NCBI GenBank assembly: GCA_045577655.1
Contig: JAZNIU010000029.1
Coordinates: forward strand, 1-36,510
Source of the DNA: RGIG7450 sp045577655
GTDB lineage: Bacteria; Bacillota; Clostridia; RUG12999
Length of the DNA stretch: 36,510 nucleotides
Direction of reading: 5' to 3'
Numbering within the stretch: position 1 is the first letter of the stretch; each line of letters starts with the position of its first letter. A program made the position numbers and the translations under genes. Below are positions 1 through 7,740 of the stretch, in pieces. Under the pieces are notes generated by a model. That model worked only from the letters and a program-made list of their open reading frames with translations, made no database searches and was not told where the DNA came from.

Positions 1-1250
1 TTAAAGAAGATGGGCAGATAAAGTGCATAAACAGTTACTATCGGAATTTCTGAAGAGTCAAATCCGAACCAGTTAACTGCAATTTTTCCTGTTTCTGCAT
101 TGAGTGAACCTATTGTTTTTATAAAAGCATTCGCTGTTGCAGCATCATATTCTGCAATAAATGTTCCGCCGAGGTTTGCACAGAAGAAATAGAAGAGCCA
201 GAGCGCAGCCATTAAAAGTCCGAAAACTGCCGCATTTGTGGGCATATTTGTTGTCGGGTCAACTACAGAGAACATTGCCGGTTTGGGGCCTTCTTTTCTT
301 GCGGAAAGAGCATAGAGTCCTCTTGTGCTTGCTACCATAAGCCCGTTTAATGTTCCAAGACAGGAAACGGCAATAAACACATTCAGTATTGTTCCAAAAA
401 CATTGCCAAAAATGTTATAGAACGCAACTGTAGCACCATCTGACTGGAGAGAAGCAACGTTTGCACCACCTGCAACACCAATATAGTAAGCAATATATAC
501 TGCCATTACAATGATTGTTCCAAGAGTAAGCGCTATCGGAAGATTTTTCTTGGCGTCCTTTATTTCAGCATTGATTGCTGTAGCTATTATCCAGCCTTCA
601 TAAGCAAAAACGGTTGCAACGCAGGCAGCAAAAAGTGCGCCAATAGAAGTGTTACCCTCCACTCCGAAGTTTGTTATAAGAAGCGGAGCTGCACTGCCTT
701 CCGGTGTAACCACAAGACCGCATATTGTTCCGACAACTGCCATAAGCAAAAGCGGAATAAGTTTGATTACTGTGGTTGATACCTGGAATTTACCCGCCAG
801 AACCGGTGAAAGAGCATTAAGCCCGTAGCTCAGGCAGAGATAAAGACCGGCAAGGGCAAGACATGTACCTGTTGTTGGGTCCATCTGACCAAAGATAACA
901 AGAGTATATCTTGCAGATACCCAAGCAAGAACAGATGTCATTGCAGGATAGTAGATGGTTGTTATAAACCACCCTATGTAATAAGCATATTTTTTACCGC
1001 AGGTTGCTTCAGCATAGTCAACAAGCCCGTTTACTTTTTCATACTTTGTAGCAAGTGTTGCAAAACAAAAAGCACAAACAACCATTACGATACCGCCGAT
1101 AATCCATGCAATTGTTCCGAGAAGCATGTTTCCTTCGGTTAAGTTTAAAATGTTTTGTGCTTTAAAAAACACGCCACTACCGATTACTATGCCGACTACC
1201 ATAGCAATCGCCGTGAGCAACCCATATTTTTTCGTGAGTTCATTTCCCAT
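1..1250 (-). CDS. APC-family amino-acid permease, 3' end cut off by the window
   Basis: Reading the minus strand from ATG at 1250 gives about 416 residues without a stop, running off the window start, so the C-terminus is missing. It begins MGNELTKKYGLLTAIAMVVG and continues IVIGSGVFFKA, the glycine-rich first helix typical of APC superfamily amino-acid/polyamine/organocation transporters. Many hydrophobic segments follow, including a motif around FAYEGWIIATAINAEIKDA that matches the TM6/loop of this family. A purine-rich ribosome site (AGAAAGAGAG) precedes the start. It would sit in the cytoplasmic membrane and move amino acids by proton symport or exchange; the substrate cannot be told from the sequence. 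It has its own promoter just downstream of the terminator of the dehydrogenase operon, so it is probably a separate transcript. Family call is firm, substrate unknown. Confidence 0.88.
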   Translation of the reverse strand, partial: MGNELTKKYGLLTAIAMVVGIVIGSGVFFKAQNILNLTEGNMLLGTIAWIIGGIVMVVCAFCFATLATKYEKVNGLVDYAEATCGKKYAYYIGWFITTIYYPAMTSVLAWVSARYTLVIFGQMDPTTGTCLALAGLYLCLSYGLNALSPVLAGKFQVSTTVIKLIPLLLMAVVGTICGLVVTPEGSAAPLLITNFGVEGNTSIGALFAACVATVFAYEGWIIATAINAEIKDAKKNLPIALTLGTIIVMAVYIAYYIGVAGGANVASLQSDGATVAFYNIFGNVFGTILNVFIAVSCLGTLNGLMVASTRGLYALSARKEGPKPAMFSVVDPTTNMPTNAAVFGLLMAALWLFYFFCANLGGTFIAEYDAATANAFIKTIGSLNAETGKIAVNWFGFDSSEIPIVTVYALYLPIFF

Positions 1251-1283
1251 ATAAATCAACTCTCTTTCTATAAAGATATAAAT

Positions 1284-1312
1284 ATTTTACCACATTTATC
1301 ATATATTGTCAA
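1284..1312 (-). promoter_or_regulatory. sigma-A promoter of the APC permease
   Basis: On the minus strand TTGACA (1307-1312) and TAAAAT (1284-1289) are separated by 17 bases, about 35 bases upstream of the permease start. The -35 box directly follows the T-tract of the upstream operon terminator. Confidence 0.75.
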
Positions 1313-1340
1313 ATAAAAAACGAGGGACGATGCCCTCGCT
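1312..1340 (-). terminator. intrinsic terminator of the dehydrogenase operon
   Basis: Stem CGAGGG (1321-1326) pairs with CCCTCG (1333-1338) with a 6-base loop. On the minus strand it is followed by six Ts (1315-1320). It lies 14 bases past the stop of the E1 gene and marks the end of the six-gene minus-strand operon. Confidence 0.85.
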
Positions 1341-1353
1341 TTTAAACTCTTTA

Positions 1354-3819
1354 TTATACGCCTTTTTTAGCTCTTCTGAGTTTTTCAGCGTCTGTGAAGT
1401 TTCTTCTTGCAGTATAGCCCGGGATAGGAGCAATTCTTTCGTGAATAGCATCAATAATCCAGTCAGCCTGCGGGAAGAAGTGTTCTTCAAGCTCGTAAGC
1501 CGGTGTAATCCAGTTTCTTGAACCAACAACAACCGGAGGTGCATCCAGGTAATCGAATGCAAGTTCAGAAATGTTAGCTGCAAATTCTTTAAGGATGGAA
1601 CCTCTGTCACAAGCGTCACTTGCAAGAACAATTTTACCTGTTTTCTTAACAGATTCAATAACCTTTTCGTAGTTGAAAGGTACGATGGATCTTGCGTCGA
1701 TAACTTCTGCAGACATACCATATTTTTCTTTAAGTTCATCAGCAGCTTTAAGAGCTGTGTAAAGTGTTGAACCAACAGTGAGGATAGTAATATCGCTACC
1801 TTCACGTTTAACGTCAGGTTCGCCCAGAGGAATTTCATAGTAGCCTTCCGGTACGCCACCTTCGTGGAACTGTTCACCAACATCGTAAATTCTCTGAGAT
1901 TCGAAGCAGATAACAGGGTCTGTGCCGTTAAGAGCTGCGTTCATGAGACCTTTAGCATCGTATGGTGTAGCCGGGAATATAGCTTTAAGACCGGGAATAT
2001 GTCCAACGAGAGCTGTCCAGTCCTGAGAGTGCTGAGCACCATATTTTGAACCAACAGATACACGAAGAACGATAGGCATTTTAAGAAGACCTGCGCTCAT
2101 TGACTGCCATTTAGCGAGCTGGTTGAATACTTCGTCACCTGCACAGCCGAGGAAGTCACAGTACATAAGTTCAACGATTGCACGGCCACCTGCCATTGCA
2201 TAACCTACAGCGCTGCCTACGATAGCAGATTCAGCGATAGGTGAGTTGAAGAGTCTGTGGTAAGGAATAGCTTCTGTAAGACCACGGTAAACAGCGTAAG
2301 CACCGCCCCAGTCTCTAACGTCTTCACCATAGCTGATGAGAGTTGGGTCTTTGTAGTATCTGTCAATAATAGCTTCAAAGAGACCGTCTCTGAGCTGGTA
2401 AGCTTTGTTTTTGGAAACAAGTTTGCCGTTTTTGTCAATACCAAAACGTTCTTTTTTAGCGATAGCTTTTACTCTTTCATTTTCTTCCATAGGCATGAGA
2501 ACGTCAGGTTTTCTGTCTTCCATTTTTTCTACGCTGCCATTGGAGTACATAATTTTTTCAATTTCATCGGGAACTTTGTAAAGGTCCATTCTCGGAGAAA
2601 TTTCATCGTCGGAAGCCATTTTGCAGCTCTTTGTGATGAGACCGATTGTGTATTCATCAATTTCTGCAAATGTTTCTTCTTTAGCAATACCTGCATCGAT
2701 GAGTTTAGCTTTGTAAGCCTGGATTGAATCCTGAGCTTCCCAAGCTTCCACCTCTTCTTTTGTTCTGTAGGTCATAGCGTCTGAAGGTGAGTGGCCTGTA
2801 TATCTGTATGTAAGAGTATCCATAAGAACAGGACCTTTTTTCTCTTCAAGAATTTTTCTCTTTCTTCTGATAGCATCAATAACTGCAAGCGGATCATAAC
2901 CGTCAACACGTTCAGCGTGGAGCTGATCGGGGTTAACGCCTGCGCCAACTCTTGCAAGCACGTTGTAAGCCATTGTTTCACCAACAGTCTGGCCACCCAT
3001 GCCGTAGAGGTTGTTGAAGAAGTTGAATATAATCGGGAGACCGCCTCTGTGAGCTTCATCCCAGAGCTGTTTGAACTGATCCATGCTGCCGAAGTTAAGA
3101 GCTTCCCAAACAGGACCACGAGCCATGGAACCGTCACCGATGTTGGAAATTACGATACCTTTCTTTTCGTTAACTTTCTTAAAGAGAGCTGCACCCATAG
3201 CAATTGTTGCACTACCACCAACGATAGCATTGTTGGGGTAAATACCGAAAGGAAGGAAGAAAGCGTGCATTGAACCGCCGAGACCTTTGTGGAAGCCGGT
3301 TTCTCTTGCAAATATTTCAGCAAGTGCACCATATACCAGGAAGTCGATAGCAAGTTCTTTAACAGATTTCTGACCTTTTTCAACAACTTTAAGAGTACGT
3401 CCGTCAAGGAAGTTTTCCATGATGCTGTAGAGCTCTTTGTCGTCTAATTTTTCAATTGCAGAAAGACCTTTTGCGAGAATTTCGCCGTGGCTTCTGTGTG
3501 AACCGAAGATATAGTCGTCTGTGTCAAGCAGATATGCCTGTCCGACACTGGAAGCTTCCTGACCCATTGAAAGGTGGGCAGGGCCCGGATTGTTGTAAGC
3601 AACGCCGTTGTACTCACCCTGTGTTTTGATGAGGTAAAGCATTGTTTCGAACTCACGAATGATTCTCATATCACGATAGATACGAACAAAATCTTCGTTT
3701 TTAAAGTTTTTCTTTTCCTGAGCTATTGTTTTTTTGTACTGGTTTACCGGAATGTTGGAAAGTTCCACAAACCCTGGTTTTCTAAGCTCATTAGGATCCA
3801 TAAATTGACATTTTGGCAT
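1354..3819 (-). CDS. 2-oxoacid (pyruvate-like) dehydrogenase E1, fused alpha and beta subunits
   Basis: 821 residues. Thiamine-diphosphate E1 that would decarboxylate a 2-oxoacid and reductively acylate the lipoyl domain of the neighbouring E2. The alpha half (about 40-440) carries the ThDP motif GDGS at 228-231 ending NN at 269-270, plus a segment near YRYTGHSPSDAMTYRT that resembles pyruvate dehydrogenase E1-alpha. The beta half (about 470-821) starts near YGEDVRDWGGAY and ends in a transketolase C-terminal domain. Most bacteria encode alpha and beta as two genes; here they are one polypeptide. The alpha half has two apparent insertions: about 45 residues between SHGEILAKG (110-118) and GLGGSMH (179-185), and about 11 residues inside the ThDP motif. 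A strong site (AAAAGGAGAT) precedes the ATG. It is the last gene of the operon, 27 bases after the E3 gene. Substrate could be pyruvate, acetoin or another 2-oxoacid; the complex type is firm. Confidence 0.9.
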   Translation of the reverse strand: MPKCQFMDPNELRKPGFVELSNIPVNQYKKTIAQEKKNFKNEDFVRIYRDMRIIREFETMLYLIKTQGEYNGVAYNNPGPAHLSMGQEASSVGQAYLLDTDDYIFGSHRSHGEILAKGLSAIEKLDDKELYSIMENFLDGRTLKVVEKGQKSVKELAIDFLVYGALAEIFARETGFHKGLGGSMHAFFLPFGIYPNNAIVGGSATIAMGAALFKKVNEKKGIVISNIGDGSMARGPVWEALNFGSMDQFKQLWDEAHRGGLPIIFNFFNNLYGMGGQTVGETMAYNVLARVGAGVNPDQLHAERVDGYDPLAVIDAIRRKRKILEEKKGPVLMDTLTYRYTGHSPSDAMTYRTKEEVEAWEAQDSIQAYKAKLIDAGIAKEETFAEIDEYTIGLITKSCKMASDDEISPRMDLYKVPDEIEKIMYSNGSVEKMEDRKPDVLMPMEENERVKAIAKKERFGIDKNGKLVSKNKAYQLRDGLFEAIIDRYYKDPTLISYGEDVRDWGGAYAVYRGLTEAIPYHRLFNSPIAESAIVGSAVGYAMAGGRAIVELMYCDFLGCAGDEVFNQLAKWQSMSAGLLKMPIVLRVSVGSKYGAQHSQDWTALVGHIPGLKAIFPATPYDAKGLMNAALNGTDPVICFESQRIYDVGEQFHEGGVPEGYYEIPLGEPDVKREGSDITILTVGSTLYTALKAADELKEKYGMSAEVIDARSIVPFNYEKVIESVKKTGKIVLASDACDRGSILKEFAANISELAFDYLDAPPVVVGSRNWITPAYELEEHFFPQADWIIDAIHERIAPIPGYTARRNFTDAEKLRRAKKGV

Positions 3820-3846
3820 GATCTTTATCTCCTTTTTTATTATTCT

Positions 3847-5211
3847 TTAAAGTTGAAATATAGCCTCACGAAGTATTTCACATACTGTCGGATGAGGGAA
3901 TATAATTTCTTTAATGTCATCAACTCTCATTTCGGTTTCAATCATAATACCTGCGCCGAAGATAATTTCGGAAGCATAGTTACCAATCATATGTGCACCA
4001 ATGAGGCGTTTATGTTTTTTGTCAACTATAACCTTGCAGATGCCTTTGCCGCCTTCGTTTTCTGCAACATATCTGCCCGAATAGTTCATTGTGATGTTAG
4101 CAACTTCAACATCAATGCCTTTTGCTTTTGCACTTTCTTCAGTTTCACCAACACATCCTACTTCAGGGTTTGTGTAGATAACAGAAGGAACTGCATCATA
4201 TCTCATAATATCTTTTTTGCCGAGAATGTTGTTGATTGCAACTTCAGCTTCACGGTAAGCAACGTGTGCAAGCATCATTCTGCCGTTAACGTCGCCTGCT
4301 GCGTAAACGCCTGCAACATTTGTTTTGCTGTATCTGTCAGTAACAATTGCGCCTCTTTCGGTTGCAACGCCGATATTTTCAAGGCCTATACCCTGAGTTA
4401 CCGGACGTCTGCCGATGGAAAGAAGAACTTTGTCTGCTTTTACGCTAACAGTTTTGCCGTCCTGTTCATATTTAACACTGTCTTTTGTTACTTCAACAAC
4501 TTTGCAGCCAAGTTTGAATTCAACACCTTTTTCCTGGTAGCTCTTAAGCAGGATATTTGAGATTTCAGCATCTGTTGCACCCGCAATTTTGGGAAGCATT
4601 TCGATAACTGTTACCTTGCTGCCAACTGAATTGAAATAGGAAGCCATCTCAAGTCCGATAACACCGCCGCCTACGATAACGAGGTTTTCGGGAATTGCAG
4701 GAATTGAAAGGATTTCACGGTTGGTCATAACCATTCCGCTTTCAATACCTTCTTTAACGCCCGGAATCGGGGGTACAACAGGCATTGAACCAGTTGCTAT
4801 AAGAAGTTTTGCACCTTTATATTCCTCATTGTCAACTTTGAGGATGAAGCCTTCGGCATCTCTGCCCATAATCATACCTTCGCCCTCTACGAGTGTTACT
4901 TTGTTTGCTTTAAGACCCATTTTGATTCCGCCAACAAGCGTGGAAACAACTTTGTCTTTTCTCTTCATGGCAAATGCATGGTCAAATTTAACATTTTCAG
5001 CTGTTACGCCATAATGTTCGCCGTGTTTTGCATAGTCATAAACCTTTGCGCTGTACAAAAGTGCTTTTGAAGGCACACAACCTTCGTTAAGGCAAACACC
5101 ACCAACAGCTCTTTTTTCTATAAGAAGAGTTTTCAGACCTGCATGGCCGGCTCTTTCTGCGGCAAGATATCCACCCGGGCCGCCGCCGAGTACTATTAAA
5201 TCATATAACAT
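3847..5211 (-). CDS. lpdA: Dihydrolipoyl dehydrogenase (E3)
   Basis: 454 residues. FAD flavoprotein that reoxidises the dihydrolipoyl group of E2 and passes electrons to NAD+. Visible marks: N-terminal FAD-binding GGGPGGYLAAERA, redox-active disulfide in GGVCLNEGCVPSK (Cys40 and Cys45), a central NAD-binding glycine motif VIVGGGVIGLEMA, the FAD-closing motif YAAGDVNG, and the C-terminal His-Glu pair in HPTVCE (His440, Glu445). No N-terminal lipoyl domain is fused, so E2 carries the only visible lipoyl arm. AGGAGG lies about 7 bases before the ATG. It is 15 bases after the E2 gene and 27 before the E1 gene, consistent with dedication to this complex. Confidence 0.96.
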   Translation of the reverse strand: MLYDLIVLGGGPGGYLAAERAGHAGLKTLLIEKRAVGGVCLNEGCVPSKALLYSAKVYDYAKHGEHYGVTAENVKFDHAFAMKRKDKVVSTLVGGIKMGLKANKVTLVEGEGMIMGRDAEGFILKVDNEEYKGAKLLIATGSMPVVPPIPGVKEGIESGMVMTNREILSIPAIPENLVIVGGGVIGLEMASYFNSVGSKVTVIEMLPKIAGATDAEISNILLKSYQEKGVEFKLGCKVVEVTKDSVKYEQDGKTVSVKADKVLLSIGRRPVTQGIGLENIGVATERGAIVTDRYSKTNVAGVYAAGDVNGRMMLAHVAYREAEVAINNILGKKDIMRYDAVPSVIYTNPEVGCVGETEESAKAKGIDVEVANITMNYSGRYVAENEGGKGICKVIVDKKHKRLIGAHMIGNYASEIIFGAGIMIETEMRVDDIKEIIFPHPTVCEILREAIFQL

Positions 5212-5226
5212 CTGTTTTTCCTCCTA

Positions 5227-6546
5227 TTACTTCGCGAGAAGAACTGAGAAGTTTTCCAGGTTGTTGCAAAGTTCTTTTAAGAATCTTGCTGCCGGAGAAC
5301 CGTCAAGTGCTCTGTGGTCAAATGTAAGTGAAAGTCCCATTGCAGGATAATATTTATATTCGCCACCAACATTTTTAACCTTTGTTTCAATTGCGCAAAC
5401 ACCTAAAATACATGTCTGTGGAGGATTGATAACCGGTGTGAAACTTTCTATGCCCATGCTTCCGAGGTTTGTAACTGTGAAGCTGCCGCCTGTAAGCTGG
5501 TCGGGAGAAACTGTTCCTTCTTTGCATTTGCCAGCAAGGTCTTTAGCTTCTGCAGCAATCTCGTTGAGAGATTTGTTGTTTGCATTAAATATTGTGGGAA
5601 CAAGAAGTCCTCTTGGCGTATCAACAGCCATACCGAGATGTACGTTGTTGAAGAATTTAATTGTGTCGCCAAGGTAGTGTGCGTTACAATCTTTATGATT
5701 AGGAAGAGTTTTTGCAACAGCAAACATAACGAGGTCGTTAAGTGTGATGTTTGCAAGACCCATTTTTCCCATGCTTGCTTTAACTTTGCTTCTGTATGCC
5801 ATAATTTCTGTAGCATCAAATGAAGCATTGAGTGTGAGCTGAGCCATTTCGGAAAGAGATGCATGCATTGTTTTTGCAATAACCTTACGGATGTTAGGTG
5901 TTTTAACCTCTTCAAAGTCAGCGACCGGAGCTGCACCTAACGCTGCTGCCACAGGAGCTGCACCAAGGTCGTTAACGGAAATTCTTCCGCCGATGCCTGT
6001 ACCCTGAATGTCTGCGCTGAATGCACCGCTTGCTGCAGGTGTTGTCATAAGACCTGCATCTATCATAGCCTGAACGTCTCTTTCGATTACTCTGCCATTA
6101 GGGCCTGTTGCTGTTGCATAGTGGAAATCAACATTGTGTTTTTCAGCAAGAGCTTTTGCTCTGGGAGAAATGAACACATTATCGGAAGCTTCTTTTTTCA
6201 CAGGTGCGGGAGCTGCTGCCACTATGGGAGCTTCTTCTTTCACCGGTGCTGCTTCTTCAGCAGGAGCTTCTTCTTCAGCAGCGGGTTTAAGCGCTGAAAT
6301 ATCTTCGCCTGCGTTTCCTATTGCACAAACAGGCGTGAGACAAGGAATGTCGTCACCTTCTTCGAAAAAGATGCCAAGCATAACGCCTGCTTCTTTTGCT
6401 TCTTCGTCAAATGTAGCTTTGTCTGTTTCATATGTAAATAAAACATCGCCTACTGCTACACTGTCTCCTTCTTTTTTGTGCCATTTTGCAATGATACAGC
6501 TTTCAACTGACTGTCCTTGCTTTGGCATAAGAATTGCTGTTGCCAT
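5227..6546 (-). CDS. 2-oxoacid dehydrogenase E2, dihydrolipoyl acyltransferase
   Basis: 439 residues. Transfers the acyl group from lipoyl-lysine to CoA and forms the core of the complex. Order: one lipoyl domain (1-80) with the lipoylation site ETDKAT, Lys43; an Ala/Pro/Glu-rich flexible linker (about 85-122); a peripheral-subunit-binding region starting at FISPRAKALA; a second partial copy of that motif ending GTGIGGRISVNDL; then the acyltransferase domain with the catalytic DHRALDG near the C-terminus. Ribosome site AAGGAGGAT precedes the ATG. It needs lipoate attachment, but no lipoate ligase or lipoyl synthase is in this window. The gene sits 19 bases after the SDR gene and 15 before E3. 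The acyl substrate is not evident; acetyl is the simplest guess. Confidence 0.94.
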   Translation of the reverse strand: MATAILMPKQGQSVESCIIAKWHKKEGDSVAVGDVLFTYETDKATFDEEAKEAGVMLGIFFEEGDDIPCLTPVCAIGNAGEDISALKPAAEEEAPAEEAAPVKEEAPIVAAAPAPVKKEASDNVFISPRAKALAEKHNVDFHYATATGPNGRVIERDVQAMIDAGLMTTPAASGAFSADIQGTGIGGRISVNDLGAAPVAAALGAAPVADFEEVKTPNIRKVIAKTMHASLSEMAQLTLNASFDATEIMAYRSKVKASMGKMGLANITLNDLVMFAVAKTLPNHKDCNAHYLGDTIKFFNNVHLGMAVDTPRGLLVPTIFNANNKSLNEIAAEAKDLAGKCKEGTVSPDQLTGGSFTVTNLGSMGIESFTPVINPPQTCILGVCAIETKVKNVGGEYKYYPAMGLSLTFDHRALDGSPAARFLKELCNNLENFSVLLAK

Positions 6547-6565
6547 GAATATATCCTCCTTAATG

Positions 6566-7738
6566 TTATTTAAGCATTATTTGTCCGCCGGTAACAGGTA
6601 TTGCCTGGCCGGTTTCATATTTTTGTTCCATACAATATAAAATAGCTTTTGCAACGTCTTCCGGCCAGCATCCTCTGTTCATGGGAACCTTAGATTCATA
6701 CGCCTTTTTAACGTCTGCAACTGTTTTTGCGCCCGGGATTTTGCCCGCATTAAGATACTGAACAAAAAGTCCTTTTTCAGGGTCTGACCATAACGGACCT
6801 TCAAAATAGTTTCCGGGACAAACTGAATTTACCTTTATATTATATTCAACAAGTTCAAGTGCAAAGCTCTGGGTGAGTCCTATGCTGCCGAATTTACTGC
6901 CGGCATAAGCAAAGTTTTTGTTGCTGCCTGCAAGACCCGACTTTGAGTTTACCTGAACAATGTCTGCATAGTAGTTTTTGTTAAATCTGTGCTGTATTTT
7001 CATTATACGGCTTGCATATTTTGAACCGAGGAAATATGCATTGTAGTTAACTTTGTTTGTAAATTCAAGAGTCTGAAGAGTCATTTCCTCAAGATTTCCT
7101 GCTTTTGCAATACCTGCATTGTTAACATATGTATCAAGTCCGCCAAATTCAAGAACAGTATCAATTACCATCTCTTTGGTGGATTCTTCGCTTGTAACAT
7201 CAACCTTGCAGGGCATAATTCTTTCGCCGTAGGTTTTTGCAAGCTCTGCACAGTTTTTTTCCGCAAGTTCAAAGTTAAGGTCAGCTATTACAACACAACC
7301 GCCGGCTTTTAAAAGCTCTTCGGCAATCCCCTGACCGAACCCCTGTGCACTGCCTGTTACTATAATAATTTTGTCGGCAATTCTTTCATAGCAGGTTGCG
7401 GGAGCAAACTCGCCTTTGCCGCCAAGCAGTTTGTCAGCATTTGCGTTTGCCTCTTTTTTACTTGCACCCGCTGCAAAAGTTGCAAAATCTTCTATTGCCA
7501 CATATACCGGCATTTCACCATTTTTATCATTATACTCATTTATGGCTTTTTGGAGTGCACCATACTGCTCTTCAATATCTTCATATTTTTTAACAGTCAC
7601 CGCTTTTTTGCCGGTTAAATCATAATTTTTTTCTGCCGCAAGCGTTTTTATGCTATAACCGCTTTTGCCAAGCAACATTCTTATTGCCGGAGCAATATAT
7701 GCCGCTCTTTCCTTGTCAAATCCTTCGTAAAAGCCCAT
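6566..7738 (-). CDS. SDR-family NAD(P)-dependent dehydrogenase with an extra N-terminal domain (sorbitol-6-phosphate dehydrogenase-like)
   Basis: 390 residues, longer than a usual SDR of about 250. Residues 123-390 are a classical short-chain dehydrogenase: TGSAQGFG cofactor loop (128-135), NNAG (206-209), catalytic Ser in VNSKSG (about 265) and Tyr278-x3-Lys282. Residues 1-120 form an additional domain. Its end (about 77-104, PVYVAIEDFATFAAGASKKEA) resembles the junction found in bifunctional class II aldolase/SDR proteins of the RhaD type, here without the zinc-aldolase core. The ribosome site AGAGGTG overlaps the end of the preceding dehydrogenase gene (2-base gap), which argues for translational coupling. 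Context with an L-sorbose-1-P-reductase-like enzyme and a DeoR regulator suggests oxidation or reduction of a sugar or polyol phosphate. That substrate is inferred, not seen. Confidence 0.85.
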   Translation of the reverse strand: MGFYEGFDKERAAYIAPAIRMLLGKSGYSIKTLAAEKNYDLTGKKAVTVKKYEDIEEQYGALQKAINEYNDKNGEMPVYVAIEDFATFAAGASKKEANANADKLLGGKGEFAPATCYERIADKIIIVTGSAQGFGQGIAEELLKAGGCVVIADLNFELAEKNCAELAKTYGERIMPCKVDVTSEESTKEMVIDTVLEFGGLDTYVNNAGIAKAGNLEEMTLQTLEFTNKVNYNAYFLGSKYASRIMKIQHRFNKNYYADIVQVNSKSGLAGSNKNFAYAGSKFGSIGLTQSFALELVEYNIKVNSVCPGNYFEGPLWSDPEKGLFVQYLNAGKIPGAKTVADVKKAYESKVPMNRGCWPEDVAKAILYCMEQKYETGQAIPVTGGQIMLK

Positions 7739-7740
7739 TT

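Noticed and set aside
3574..4560. Plus-strand open frame of 328 residues opposite the E1 and E3 genes
   Set aside because: It is rich in Phe, Asn and Cys with no motif, and lies fully antisense to two well-supported genes; a codon-use shadow.
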